A stretch of 64,000 nt of DNA from Planctomycetota bacterium (GCA_020853575.1 JADYYP010000036.1:62001-126000), one strand, 5' to 3'; shown: positions 7,324 through 16,866, counted from the first letter of the stretch. A program made the numbers and translations. Notes: generated by a model not told the origin, from the letters alone.

Positions 7324-10041
7324 ATGCCGACTCCCTCGCTCCGCACTCGCCGCAGGCTGTTCCAAACGCTCGCACTGCTCGCCTTGGTCGCGTGCGAGGA
7401 GGGCTCGTGCGACTACGGCGGCAAGTCGGCGCCGCCCGCCCAGCCGCAGAAGTCCGTGACCTACGCGGAACGCTCCATGCGCACCTGGGCCGGTGTCCCG
7501 GTCACGTCCAACACGCCCACGGCACACAACTTCACGCCTTCGGGTTTCGCGGCGCTGACCGCCCTGCCCACCGGCCTGGCCCTCGATCCGCTGAGCGGCG
7601 CGATCTCGGGCACGCCCCAGGTGCCGCAAGCGGTCGCCGAGTACCCGATCGAGGTCGCGGAGGATGGGGTCGCGCGGGTCACCGCGCGGGTCGAGATCGA
7701 GGTCCTCGAGGCCGTGGCGCCGAGCGGGCTGAGCTACGCGCCCCAGCGGGGCGTCACGACCCAGGGCGGCACATTGCCGGCGATGCAGCCCTCGTTCAGC
7801 GGTGTCGTCGAGAGCTTCAGCGTCTCTCCGGCGCTGCCGGCGGGCCTGGTCCTCGATCCCCAAAGCGGCGTGATCGGCGGTGTCGCGAGCGGAGCCGCGG
7901 GCGTCACGCAGCACGTCGTGACGGCGAGCAACCCGCTGGGGCAAGCCCAGGCGCCGATCGAGATCGAAGTCACTCCCGCGCTCCGCGTGCAGGGCCTGTT
8001 GGCGGCATCGAATGCCGCGCTGGGCGTCGACGTTTACGGCCGGCGGGGTCCCAACTTGAGCCCGATCGACGCGCTCGACTGCGGAGGGCTCGCCGCGATC
8101 GCGACCGTGGCCACTCCCGACGCGCGCTTCGTGTTCGTCGCCTGCTCCGACGGCGGGCTGTACCGCGCGAGCTACGACGCGCGCACCGGCCGCACGGGCG
8201 AGCTCGCGTTGGTCGGCGGCTCACTCGGCGCGCGCCATCTGCTGGTGACCCTCGACTCACGGGCGCTGCTCGCGATCGGCGACGCTGCCGTCTCGCGCTA
8301 CGAGTTGGCGAGCGATGGCAACGTGTGCTGCGCGACGAGCGTGCCGGTCGCCGGTCCGCCGACGGCCGTGCTGTTGGCGAGCAACGAGCGCCTGGTAGTG
8401 GCCACGAGCTCACCGGGGTCGCTGACCGTGTACGCGACCGAGCCCGCGCTCGCACAGGTCGGCGCGACGCTGACTCTGGGCCCCAGTGTCTCGGTCGCGA
8501 GTTTGGCGAACTTCGAAGCGGGGCGCGTGTTCCACGCAGCGACGAGCACCTACGACGTGTCGACCAGCACGCAGAGTGGTGCGGCGCGCGTGTTCCGCCT
8601 CTCGAGCGCGAGTGAGATGGCCAACGGCGCCGCGGCGATCGTCCAGACGCAGTCGCTCGCGCGCGGAGCGGAGCTCACCGATGTCCTCGAGTACGCAACG
8701 GGCGGCGTGATCGGGCGGGTGATGTTCACGGACGGCTCCCAAGGACGCCTGCACGTGTTCCAGGTGCTCGACGACGACGGCCGTCTGGTGTCGAGCGCTG
8801 TGCAGTCGCTGCCCCTCGGCGGTCGACCGATCGCCCTCGAGCACGGCGTGCTCGAGGGCACGCTCGTCGTGCTCGACGAAACGCGCGAGGAGCTCACCAG
8901 CTACTCCTACGTCGTCACCGCATTGCTCGAGCTCGCACGCGTCAAGACGCGCAGCCTACCGAAGTCGCTCTGCCCGCTCCTCGGCGAAGGCCACGAGCTG
9001 CGCGCCGAGCACGCCTTCGTCACGAGCGCGAGCGACTCGACCCTGACCGCGCTGCGCTCCGACCCGAACGTCACGGGCGGGCTGCTCGCCGCGGCGCAAG
9101 CCGTGTCGACGGGGTTGCATCCGGTGGACGTCGCGGCCAGCGAGGACGGTCCGTTCGTGTACACCGCCGACCACGACGCGGCGAGCGTGAGCGCATTCGC
9201 GTTCGACGAAGCCTCGCTGCAGCTGACGCCGATCGAGAGCGAAGCACTCGCGCCCGGCTCGCAGCCGATCTCGCTGGCGCTGACTCCCGCCGGGCGACTC
9301 TTGATCGCGCTCGACCGCGCGGGACGCGCCCAGGTCTTTCGCGTCGCGGCCACGGATGGCTCGCTGAGTCCGCTCGCTTCGCTGGCGCTCGCCGGGAGCG
9401 CGGACCGCGGAATCGTGCGCATCGACGCGCTCGCCCGATTCGCCTATTTCGCGTTCCCCGCCGCCGGGAGCGTGCACGTGGCGACGATCCACCCGACGAA
9501 CGGGAGCCTGCAGTTGCGCGCGACGCTGGGCGCGCTCCTCGAGCCCGCGGACGTGTGGCTCGGGGCCGATGGACGCTTCGCGTACGTGCTCGACAAGGCG
9601 AGCGCCAGCGTCCAGCCCTTCGCCATCGATCCGCTCGACGGCCGCTTGACCTCCAGCGGCGCCGCGCTCCCTCTCGGCGGCGCGCCGATGCGCATCACCG
9701 GCTCCGCGGGCATCGAGATGCTGCTCACCGGCACCAAGCGTGCCTTGCTCGCCTTCGACGCGCAGACCGAGCGCGCGCTCGCCATCGACCGCACGCTCGC
9801 GAACGGAGCGATCACCGCCAACGCCTTCGCCCCCGCGCTGCTCGAGCCCGGAGCCACCGCGCTGCTCGCGATCGACGCCGCGAATTTCCGGCCGGTGCTG
9901 CTCTCGACGAGCGACGACGGCTCCAATGCTCGCTTGACGTCGTGGATCGAGGTCGGGACGAGCTACGACTGGACGCCGGTGGCCACGCTGCCGATCGGTC
10001 GCGCTCCGCACGCCCTGGCGAAGCGCGCCAGCGCCCCTTGA
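7324..10041 (+). CDS. Large lipoprotein with putative-Ig repeats and a beta-propeller
   Basis: A 905-residue cell-surface lipoprotein. The N-terminus is MPTPSLRTRRRLFQTLALLALVAC, with a lipobox at LVAC (Cys24). Two cadherin-like putative-Ig (He_PIG) repeats follow, each with the signature LPTGLALDPLSGAISGTP / LPAGLVLDPQSGVIGG. The rest (from about residue 220) is a chain of lactonase/YVTN-type propeller blades, for example PVDVAASEDGPFVYTADHD and QPISLALTPAGRLLIALDR. It is probably an adhesive or scaffold surface protein; no enzyme motif is visible. It is paralogous in layout to the lipoprotein at 22356-24977. It faces away from the E1 gene across 164 bp, which must hold both promoters. Confidence 0.8.
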   Translation: MPTPSLRTRRRLFQTLALLALVACEEGSCDYGGKSAPPAQPQKSVTYAERSMRTWAGVPVTSNTPTAHNFTPSGFAALTALPTGLALDPLSGAISGTPQVPQAVAEYPIEVAEDGVARVTARVEIEVLEAVAPSGLSYAPQRGVTTQGGTLPAMQPSFSGVVESFSVSPALPAGLVLDPQSGVIGGVASGAAGVTQHVVTASNPLGQAQAPIEIEVTPALRVQGLLAASNAALGVDVYGRRGPNLSPIDALDCGGLAAIATVATPDARFVFVACSDGGLYRASYDARTGRTGELALVGGSLGARHLLVTLDSRALLAIGDAAVSRYELASDGNVCCATSVPVAGPPTAVLLASNERLVVATSSPGSLTVYATEPALAQVGATLTLGPSVSVASLANFEAGRVFHAATSTYDVSTSTQSGAARVFRLSSASEMANGAAAIVQTQSLARGAELTDVLEYATGGVIGRVMFTDGSQGRLHVFQVLDDDGRLVSSAVQSLPLGGRPIALEHGVLEGTLVVLDETREELTSYSYVVTALLELARVKTRSLPKSLCPLLGEGHELRAEHAFVTSASDSTLTALRSDPNVTGGLLAAAQAVSTGLHPVDVAASEDGPFVYTADHDAASVSAFAFDEASLQLTPIESEALAPGSQPISLALTPAGRLLIALDRAGRAQVFRVAATDGSLSPLASLALAGSADRGIVRIDALARFAYFAFPAAGSVHVATIHPTNGSLQLRATLGALLEPADVWLGADGRFAYVLDKASASVQPFAIDPLDGRLTSSGAALPLGGAPMRITGSAGIEMLLTGTKRALLAFDAQTERALAIDRTLANGAITANAFAPALLEPGATALLAIDAANFRPVLLSTSDDGSNARLTSWIEVGTSYDWTPVATLPIGRAPHALAKRASAP

Positions 10042-10060
10042 GGACGCGGGCGTGTCCTCA
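10039..10060. terminator. Inverted repeat joining two convergent stop codons
   Basis: TGAGGAC (10039-10045) and GTCCTCA (10054-10060) form a 7-bp stem around an 8-base loop. The left arm contains the TGA of the lipoprotein gene and the right arm the reverse-complement TGA of the sigma-factor gene, so one hairpin can end both transcripts. Confidence 0.4.
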
Positions 10061-10636
10061 CGCTCCCACGCCGCGTTGCGCGAGTTGCGCCAGCGCCCGC
10101 GCGAGCTGCACGCGCGAGTTGGTCTCGCTGATGCCTCGCCGCGCCGCGATCTCGCGGTGCGTGAGCCCGTCGACCAGCTTGAGCGAGATCAACTCCTGCG
10201 TAGGAATCGAGAGCGAAGCGAAGGCCGCCTGGAAGCGCTCGAGCTCTTCGTGGAGCGCCGCGAGCTGACTGGGAGAGTCGAACGACTCGAGCCCGGCGAG
10301 CACCTCGGGATCGCGCGTCTCCCGCGCCGGATCGCGCTTGTCCGCGCTCCCATGGCGGGCGCGCTCGACCAACTTGATCACCGCCGCGCGGAACAGCCAT
10401 TGGCGGAACTGTGGCTCGCCCTGGAACGCAAACCGTCCGTCGCGCACGCGCGCCAGCACTTCGCGGCACACCGACTGCGCCAGGTCGGCCGCGGACTCGC
10501 GTTGACGCAGCCAACGTGCCGAGCGGCGCTCGAGGTACTCGACGAGATCGGGCAAGTAGCGCACGAGCAGGTGCTCGACCGCGCCGGCGTCGCCGGTGCT
10601 GGCACTGCGGATCCAAGTCTCGGCGGGATCGTTCAT
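10058..10636 (-). CDS. ECF-type sigma-70 family RNA polymerase sigma factor
   Basis: A 192-residue group-4 (ECF) sigma factor. Region 2 is seen in LAQSVCREVLARVRDGRFAF and QFRQWLFRAAVIKLVERARH; region 4 is a helix-turn-helix in LISLKLVDGLTHREIAARRG (about 150-170). I started it at the ATG at 10636 because the N-terminus then begins MNDPAETWIRSASTGD, a usual ECF start; upstream in-frame sequence lies in the spacer to the divergent kinase gene. Divergent pairing with a Ser/Thr kinase that has a repeat tail is typical of planctomycete ECF groups, in which the kinase is thought to control the sigma factor. Confidence 0.88.
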   Translation of the reverse strand: MNDPAETWIRSASTGDAGAVEHLLVRYLPDLVEYLERRSARWLRQRESAADLAQSVCREVLARVRDGRFAFQGEPQFRQWLFRAAVIKLVERARHGSADKRDPARETRDPEVLAGLESFDSPSQLAALHEELERFQAAFASLSIPTQELISLKLVDGLTHREIAARRGISETNSRVQLARALAQLAQRGVGA

Positions 10637-10775
10637 CTCGGACGCCAAACGCGCCACGCGATTGTAGTCGCCAAGCGCGCGCGCCAGCTCACACGGCCCG
10701 CGGAGCACCTGCGCGGACCAGCTTTCGAGCCAGTCTGTCGACGCGCGGCCGCGCGTGCGAAGATGCTCGCCCACG

Positions 10776-13037
10776 ATGGCGCCTGAGCACAGCGAAAGCG
10801 AGGATCGGGAAGACGCGCTCGACGCCGTCGCGCTCTTGATGCAAGGCTGCCTGGCGCAGCCGGAGGATGAGCAACGCGCGGAGCTCGAGCGCCTGGCACG
10901 CGCACACCCCGAGCATGCCGACGAGTTGCGCAAACGCTTCGCCTTCCTGGCCGCCGCCGGCCTCGAGCCCGCCGAAGTCGTCGACTTGGCCATCGGAGCG
11001 CGCTTCGGAGACTTCGAGCCGCTGGAGCGCATCGCCTCGGGCGGAATGGGCGTGGTGTACCGCGCACGCCAAATTTCCTTGGAGCGCGAAGTGGCCCTCA
11101 AGCTGGTGCGACCGGAGTTGCTGTGGTTCGACGGCTCTCGCGCGCGCTTCCGCCGCGAGACCGCGACGATCGCACGTCTCGAGCACCCCGGGATCGTGCC
11201 CGTGTTCGCCGCGGGCGAGGAGCGCGGTGTCCCCTACCTCGCGATGCAGTTGGTCGACGGGCGCACGCTGGCCGCGGCACTGGCGAGTGTTCAGGGGCGC
11301 GCGCCCGAGAGCTTGAGCGCCGCCGACTTGCTCGGGCTGGCGGACGACGCGGCGCTCCCGGCGGGCTTCGAGCGCGAGTGGGTGCGCGCCGTCGCCGGCG
11401 TGTTGCGCGATGTCGCTCGCGCGCTCGCGCACGCCCACGCGCGCGGCGTCGTCCATCGTGACGTCAAGCCCTCGAACATCCTGCTCGGGCGCGATGGACG
11501 CGCGCGGCTGATCGACTTCGGGCTGACGAGTTCGGAAGGCACCGAACCCTCGACGCGCTCGGGCTCCCACATCGGCACGCTGCACTACATGGCGCCGGAG
11601 CGCCTGCGCGGCGCGCGCGGACTGGACGTGCGCTCGGACGTCTACTCCTGCGGAGTCACGCTGTACGAGTTGCTCGCGCTCCAAGCGCCCTATCGAGCCG
11701 CGACACGCTCCGAGCTGGAGAGCGTCGTGCTCGACGGGCGCGTCGACGCACTCAGGCCGCGCAACCGCCGCGTCGACGCCGATCTCGAGCGCGTGTGCTT
11801 GCAGGCATTCGACAGCGACCCCGCGCGACGCTACGCGACGGCCGACGAGCTGGCCGACGATCTCGAGCGCTGGCTGAGCGGCGAGCCCGTGAGTGCGCGC
11901 GCGCCGCGCCGCATCGAGCTCGCTCGGCGTTGGATCCTGCGTCACCGCGCCCTCAGCGCGTCGCTGGCGCTCGCGCTGCTGTGCGCCGTGGGCGTGCCGC
12001 TCGTGTTTGCTGCGCAGCAAGCGCGCCACGCGCGCGACCTGCAGCGCTCGCTCGACGGCGAGCGCGCCGCGTTGGCGGATCTGCGAGTCTCGGGCGAGAT
12101 CGTCACGCGCGTGCTGCGCGAAGCCTCGCCGGCGCATTCCGACGGTCACGACGTCACGCTCTACGAGAGCCTGGGGAGCATGGCCGAGTTGGCGCGCCAG
12201 GGTGAGGACGCGCCGCGTGCACGCGCGCAACTCCTCTCGATGATCGGCCAGATCTACCTCGCGCGCAGCGACTACGCGCGCGCCGAGGAGTTGCTCGCAC
12301 TGGCCGAGGAGCGGCTGCGGACGCAGGGTTTCGAGCTCGGCCGCGAGCGCGTGATCGCGCTGGAGAAGCTGGGCCAGGTCCACAAGGGGCGCGGCGAGCT
12401 CGAGCAGGCTCGCGCGCGTTTTCGCGAGGCCGCCGCGGTCGCGCTGCGCGCGCAGCTCGACGATCGCAACTGGGCCGAGGAGATGAGCGCCAACGAAGCG
12501 GCGACCTACATCGGGAACGACAACGCGCGCGCTGCACAGCTGCTGCGCGAGTCGCTGGCCACGTTCGAGCCGCGGGCGGACGACGCCGACGATCGCGAGT
12601 GGCTCAAGCGCAACCGACTGCGCTTGGCGCAACTCGAGGGCGCGCTCGGAAACGCCCAGGCCGGCTTGGTTCTGCTCGACGAGGTGCGCGGCGAATTGCA
12701 GCGCCGCGGCCAAGCCTCGGCGCGCGACACCCTGGAGCTCGCGGCCGCCGAGAGTGACCTCGCGATGAACGCCGGGGACTTCGCACGAGCCGAGCGCGTG
12801 CTGCGCGAGGCCCTCGAGCTCGCGCGGCGGGCCGTGGGGCAGCGCAGCAGCACCGCCGCGAGCCTGGAGTTCCAGCTGGGACGCGCGTGCTTCGAGCTCG
12901 GGAGACGCGACGAAGCCCGCGAGCTCATGACCGACGCGCTCGCGCTTCGGCGCGAGCTCAGCGGAGTCGACTCGCCCGCGGCACGCCAACTCGAGTCGGC
13001 AGTCGAACGCTACTTCCAGGGCTCTTCGGGGCGCTGA
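10776..13037 (+). CDS. Membrane Ser/Thr protein kinase with C-terminal TPR region
   Basis: A 753-residue kinase. A 75-residue N-terminal helical region resembling the extension of planctomycete kinases is followed by the kinase domain (about 78-370): glycine loop SGGMGVVY (88-95), VALK with Lys109, HRDVKPSN (His227-Asp229), DFG (247-249) and APE (273-275), so it should be active. One membrane segment lies at about 392-413 (LSASLALALLCAVGVPLVFA). The remainder has tetratricopeptide-like helical pairs, for example QIYLARSDYARAEELLALAE, placed outside the membrane. ATG at 10776 fits better than a GTG 21 bases upstream. It is divergent from the ECF sigma gene and probably transduces an envelope signal. 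Confidence 0.88.
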   Translation: MAPEHSESEDREDALDAVALLMQGCLAQPEDEQRAELERLARAHPEHADELRKRFAFLAAAGLEPAEVVDLAIGARFGDFEPLERIASGGMGVVYRARQISLEREVALKLVRPELLWFDGSRARFRRETATIARLEHPGIVPVFAAGEERGVPYLAMQLVDGRTLAAALASVQGRAPESLSAADLLGLADDAALPAGFEREWVRAVAGVLRDVARALAHAHARGVVHRDVKPSNILLGRDGRARLIDFGLTSSEGTEPSTRSGSHIGTLHYMAPERLRGARGLDVRSDVYSCGVTLYELLALQAPYRAATRSELESVVLDGRVDALRPRNRRVDADLERVCLQAFDSDPARRYATADELADDLERWLSGEPVSARAPRRIELARRWILRHRALSASLALALLCAVGVPLVFAAQQARHARDLQRSLDGERAALADLRVSGEIVTRVLREASPAHSDGHDVTLYESLGSMAELARQGEDAPRARAQLLSMIGQIYLARSDYARAEELLALAEERLRTQGFELGRERVIALEKLGQVHKGRGELEQARARFREAAAVALRAQLDDRNWAEEMSANEAATYIGNDNARAAQLLRESLATFEPRADDADDREWLKRNRLRLAQLEGALGNAQAGLVLLDEVRGELQRRGQASARDTLELAAAESDLAMNAGDFARAERVLREALELARRAVGQRSSTAASLEFQLGRACFELGRRDEARELMTDALALRRELSGVDSPAARQLESAVERYFQGSSGR

Positions 13038-13059
13038 CGGGCGCCGAGGGCCGGGCGTC

Positions 13060-14709
13060 CTAGGTCGGATGCGAGCGCGCGCTCGCGCGGTAGCGGAACA
13101 GCGCGTGCACGAGCTCGCCGACGCCCACCACGGGCGCTCCGCGGCGTCGATTCTCGACCGCGATCTCGAACAGCAGGCTCCATTGTCGGAACAGCACGCC
13201 CCAGGCGCCGAGCAGCGGAAAAGCCGGGTCGTAGATGTGCGTCGCCTCGCTGGTCGCGCCGTTGAGCTCGATCACCTTGAAGTGCTCGCCGCGCTGCAGA
13301 TCGGCCGCCGAACGCGCGCGCACGTCGTAGCGACCGAAGTAGAAGCCCTCGAAACCGCGCGAAATGCGCTCGAACGCCGCTTCGAGCTCGGGAGTGACGA
13401 GGGAGCATCCGTCCAGGAAGATCGTGCCGCGGCAATGGTTGCCGATCTCGACCAGTTGCACGTCCTCGCCCAAGCGCGGCACGTGGGCGAGCCGCTCCGC
13501 GTTCTTCTCGAGGTACAGCTTGGCCATGCACACCGCGCGCGCGTCGGCCAAGATCAGCTCCTCGAGAGTGCGCCGGCCGTCGCCGCGCACCTTGGGAAAC
13601 ACCTTGCGCGTGATCGAGAACACGTGGCCCTGCGGCTCACTCGGACGGCGGTAGTAGAATACGCCGAACTCCTCGCCCGGCGCGTACTCCTGCACCAAGC
13701 AGTCGACGCGAATGCGTTCGAGGTACTCGCGCACCTCGCTGACGTTGCGCACGACCGCGACGCCCGAGCCGCGCTGGCCGGCGTTGGGCTTGAGCACCAC
13801 GGGATAGTCGAGACCCGTGACGGCCAGGAACTCGCTCACGGTCGCGACGCGCCGCTCGAGATCGAGAGCCGCGGGCAGGGCGCGCGAGCGCACCAGGAAC
13901 TCCGGGGTCGACTCCAGATGGCGCAGGATGTCGAGCTTCGACTCTCCGATGAAGCCTCCCGCGGGCACGCCGGGATTGACGGCCGTGAACACCGACAGGC
14001 TGCGGTGCTTGCACGCCAGCCACGCGACGTATGCGAGCACCGGCGGATAGAACATCCACGGCGGCCAGAACTCCCAGCGCGTCATGCGCCGCCAGCGCGA
14101 CACGATCATGCGTCGCCCGCGCCAAGTGAACGCCGGCACGATGAACTTGAGCGCGACAAAGTAGAGCGCCAGCGCACCCGCCAGCAGCACCAGGCCCCAG
14201 GTCTCGTAGAGCTCGATCCAGGGCAGGATCTCGCGCCCGAGCCACATCGCGCCCAGCCCGAGCAGCGGCGCCCAGATCGCGACCGCGAGCAAGGCGTAGC
14301 CCGAAAAGCGCCAGAATCCGACCTCGAGCAGTCCGGCCGCGAAATACGTCGGCAGGCGCGTGCCGGGAACGAAGCGACCGAGCAGGATCACCACCGAGCC
14401 CTTCGACTTGAACCACTGCGCCGATTGCTGCACGCCCTCCTCGTGCACGAACCAGCGCAGCGGAGCGCGCGCCAGCGCCGGCTTGCCGATGAACTTCCCG
14501 GCCAAGTACAGCCCGAGGTCTCCGAGCCAGATGCCCAGTGCAGCGGCTCCGATGGCGTCCAGGCCGGAGATGCGACCGGTGGCCGCCGCCAGCCCCGCGG
14601 CGACGCACGTCAGATCCTCACTGACGAACGTGCCCAGCACGATCGCGACCCATGCCGCCCACACCGGCATGTCGACGATGCGCTCGACGATGCTGTCGAC
14701 CCACTCCAC
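13060..14709 (-). CDS. DedA/VTT membrane domain fused to ATP-grasp ligase domain
   Basis: A 549-residue two-part protein. Residues 1-200 are a DedA-family (VTT) membrane domain with the conserved GRFVPGTRLPTYFAAG (111-126) and several hydrophobic helices; DedA proteins act in lipid scrambling or proton-coupled transport. After a basic linker and another hydrophobic stretch (218-234), residues about 250-540 form an ATP-grasp domain: VVLKPNAGQRGSGVAVV (304-320), LVQEYAPGEEFGVFYYR (338-354) and a metal/ATP segment FKVIELNG near the end. ATP-grasp enzymes ligate a carboxylate to an amine or similar. A membrane transporter-like domain and a ligase in one chain is unusual. Start is GTG at 14709; a later ATG at codon 14 is possible. 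Confidence 0.8.
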   Translation of the reverse strand: MEWVDSIVERIVDMPVWAAWVAIVLGTFVSEDLTCVAAGLAAATGRISGLDAIGAAALGIWLGDLGLYLAGKFIGKPALARAPLRWFVHEEGVQQSAQWFKSKGSVVILLGRFVPGTRLPTYFAAGLLEVGFWRFSGYALLAVAIWAPLLGLGAMWLGREILPWIELYETWGLVLLAGALALYFVALKFIVPAFTWRGRRMIVSRWRRMTRWEFWPPWMFYPPVLAYVAWLACKHRSLSVFTAVNPGVPAGGFIGESKLDILRHLESTPEFLVRSRALPAALDLERRVATVSEFLAVTGLDYPVVLKPNAGQRGSGVAVVRNVSEVREYLERIRVDCLVQEYAPGEEFGVFYYRRPSEPQGHVFSITRKVFPKVRGDGRRTLEELILADARAVCMAKLYLEKNAERLAHVPRLGEDVQLVEIGNHCRGTIFLDGCSLVTPELEAAFERISRGFEGFYFGRYDVRARSAADLQRGEHFKVIELNGATSEATHIYDPAFPLLGAWGVLFRQWSLLFEIAVENRRRGAPVVGVGELVHALFRYRASARSHPT

Positions 14710-14742
14710 GGCGGCTGCTCGGGATGCGCGCGCGGCGCGGGC

Positions 14743-15471
14743 TCAGCTCCGCTGGCGCGGGAGCTCGAGACGTTCCGCCGCAAGCCCCTCGCAGGGCGCG
14801 CCCGGCGTGTAGTGCAACTCGACTCGCTCCGCGTCGACCGCAATGCGCGTGAAGCTCTGCGTGGCCGCGTCGTCGCGGTGCATGCAGGGGCTCAAGGCTC
14901 CGCGTTCCGGGCCGTGACTACGGTGGAAGAGCTCCAACAGCCCGCTGTCGATGCCCCCGTGGCGCGCTTGGAGCTCGCTGAACAGCTCGCGCCGCGCGCG
15001 CGTCGCGCCGTTGGGGTCGAGCGACGACGAGCAGATCGGCGGATGTCCGTCGAAGCGCTGGTCGAGCGCGAGCTCCTGGCCGTCCCAGCTCGCGACCAAC
15101 GCCGGCGCCGCGGGCTCCACCGCGACCAGCGTGAACGAACGAAAGCGCTCGAGGTGACGCTTGCGCAGGCGCACCTCGACCTCGCGCACGTTCTTGGCGT
15201 CCAGCACGCTCTCGACCAGCTCGCCGCGCGTGGTCCACGGGCGCTCGCCCTGGTCGCCGCGCAGAAAACCGTTGAGCAGGGCCACCGCCAGGCCGAACTC
15301 GTTCACGCCGATCCACGTGCCGCCGCCCGCGGTGTCGGTCGGAGCGATCCAACGCCGACCCGCGCGCTCGTGCACGAAGGGCGCCTTGGCCTTGGCTCGC
15401 GTGCGCTGCTCGTCACGGTTGAAGAACAACTCGAATCCGGTGCCGTGGCGCACCCAGGTCAACGTGCACAC
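14743..15471 (-). CDS. NRDE family protein (TANGO2-like)
   Basis: A 242-residue protein that begins CTLTWVRHG right after its GTG start and carries the NRDE signature FFNRDEQ, the loop AGGGTWIGVNEFGLAVALLNG and the strand CSSSLDPNGATRARRELF. The family covers eukaryotic TANGO2 and bacterial proteins, perhaps Ntn-hydrolase-like because of the conserved Cys right after the initiator, and has been linked to heme handling in animals; its bacterial role is unknown. The GTG at 15471 lies within the end of the DinB gene (13-bp overlap), so it is in the same operon as the DinB and lipid acyltransferase genes. Confidence 0.8.
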   Translation of the reverse strand: MCTLTWVRHGTGFELFFNRDEQRTRAKAKAPFVHERAGRRWIAPTDTAGGGTWIGVNEFGLAVALLNGFLRGDQGERPWTTRGELVESVLDAKNVREVEVRLRKRHLERFRSFTLVAVEPAAPALVASWDGQELALDQRFDGHPPICSSSLDPNGATRARRELFSELQARHGGIDSGLLELFHRSHGPERGALSPCMHRDDAATQSFTRIAVDAERVELHYTPGAPCEGLAAERLELPRQRS

Positions 15472-16007
15472 GCCTTGGTCCCCTGCTCGTACTTCAAGGT
15501 CGACGGAGCGACGCCGAACTCGGCGCCGGGTTCGACGCCGCGCGCGCGCAAGATCAGCGCGATCACGGCGTAGTGGTGAACGGTGTGCGAGACCAGGAAC
15601 TGCAGCTCGCGCGCCAAGGTGGATCGGCTCTCGAAGCGTTCGCCCGGCTCGCCGCAGTCGACCACGACGTCCAGCGCTCGCTCGGGGTCGGCTCCCAGCA
15701 GACACTCGAACGCGTCGCGCAAGCTCGCGATCTTGTCGAGCGCGTACGGGCGCTCGGTTTCGGTGCGCGGATCGCGCTCGCGGCGGTCGTAGTCGATCCG
15801 CGCCTCGCGCCAGCCCGCGAGGAAGCACTCGTAGTGGTCGAGCACGTGCCGGAAATGCGCGCCGATCCCGCCGCGCAAGCCGCCTGGCGGGGGCGCGGAG
15901 TAGAGCTCGTCAGCGAGGCGACGGATCAGCTCGTGGCCCTGGCTCAGGAAGGCCAGATTGCCCGCGACGAGTTGGTCGATCGAGCGCTTGGGCATCCGGC
16001 GGGTCAT
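15459..16007 (-). CDS. DinB-like four-helix protein
   Basis: A 182-residue protein of the DinB/YfiT metalloenzyme superfamily. It is all helical, with candidate metal-binding histidines in FRHVLDHYECFL (about residues 45-56) and LVSHTVHHYAVI (about 145-156), the usual three-His arrangement. Members include thiol transferases and proteins induced by DNA damage; the substrate here is unknown. Its ATG overlaps the TGA of the PlsC-like gene (16007-16004), so it is translated from that operon. A second ATG four codons in is possible. Confidence 0.75.
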   Translation of the reverse strand: MTRRMPKRSIDQLVAGNLAFLSQGHELIRRLADELYSAPPPGGLRGGIGAHFRHVLDHYECFLAGWREARIDYDRRERDPRTETERPYALDKIASLRDAFECLLGADPERALDVVVDCGEPGERFESRSTLARELQFLVSHTVHHYAVIALILRARGVEPGAEFGVAPSTLKYEQGTKACAR

Positions 16008-16762
16008 GGTACAGGCCGGAAGCGTGACTTCACGAGCGCCTGGAGCTTTTCCGCCAGTCGTTTGCGGTCGGTGTCGCACACCGGCTCCGGCGCGAACTCG
16101 ACGCGCGCTTCGATGCCGTCGAGCAGCACCATCTCGCGCACGTGGGGCACGAATTCCATGTCGCCCCACCAGCACACCTTCAGCGAGGCCGGCGGGTCTC
16201 CGGCCGCGGTGTTGTAGGAGATGCTCGCGACGCGCACGGCCAGTCCGCGCTCCGCGGCGGGCGCGAGTAGCGACGGACGAAAGGCGAGCACCTCGGCTCC
16301 GCGGGTGCTGGTGCCCTCGGGGAACAGCACCACGCCGAGGCCGCGCTCGATCGCGCCAGCGATGGCGTCGTTGACCGCGGGCAGCTCGCGCTTGCGCTCG
16401 CGCACCAAGAACACCGTGTCGAACTGCCGGGCCAAGGCGCCGATCACCGGCCAGCGCGCGATCTCGGCCTTGGATACGAACGCGGTCGAGAGGCAGCTCC
16501 CGAGCACGGGGATGTCCAAGTAGCTCAAGTGGTTGGAGACCACCAAGGCACCCGCGCTGGGCGGCTCCCCCACGACCGTGACGCGGATCGCGAAGGCCCT
16601 GCACAGCGCGGCGCACCAGCGGCGCATCACCGCGCGGCGCCAGCGAGCGCGCGCCGCCGGGCTGGCGAACAACACGGCGTGCCCCGCGAGCCACGTGCTG
16701 TAGAGCGCGAGCGTGACCAAACCCGCGCGCAGCAGTCGAAACTGACCTCGGAGCATCTTCAT
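16004..16762 (-). CDS. PlsC-family lysolipid acyltransferase, OlsA candidate
   Basis: A 252-residue 1-acyl-glycerol-3-phosphate-type acyltransferase. It has an N-terminal hydrophobic anchor (about 13-33), the catalytic block SNHLSYLD (His78 and Asp83 of HX4D), VSKAEIARWPVIG (97-109) and FPEGTSTRG (147-155). Its neighbour upstream is an OlsB-like N-acyltransferase gene, the arrangement of olsB-olsA, where OlsA adds the second fatty acid to lyso-ornithine lipid. A role as ordinary phosphatidic-acid-forming PlsC is the alternative. The DinB gene overlaps its end. Confidence 0.85.
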   Translation of the reverse strand: MKMLRGQFRLLRAGLVTLALYSTWLAGHAVLFASPAARARWRRAVMRRWCAALCRAFAIRVTVVGEPPSAGALVVSNHLSYLDIPVLGSCLSTAFVSKAEIARWPVIGALARQFDTVFLVRERKRELPAVNDAIAGAIERGLGVVLFPEGTSTRGAEVLAFRPSLLAPAAERGLAVRVASISYNTAAGDPPASLKVCWWGDMEFVPHVREMVLLDGIEARVEFAPEPVCDTDRKRLAEKLQALVKSRFRPVP

Positions 16763-16866
16763 CGAGGCGTTTCAGGAGTGCGCCGCGTCGCGCCGTGGGC
16801 GTGGGCGTGGGCCGCGCTCGAGCCTGACCTCGCCCGCTGCCGCTTCCACGGAAATGCGCTCGCCGT

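Noticed and set aside
10689..12989. A 766-codon minus-strand frame opposite the kinase gene
   Set aside because: The plus strand has a complete kinase with all catalytic motifs; the opposite frame has no domain and is a codon-bias artefact.
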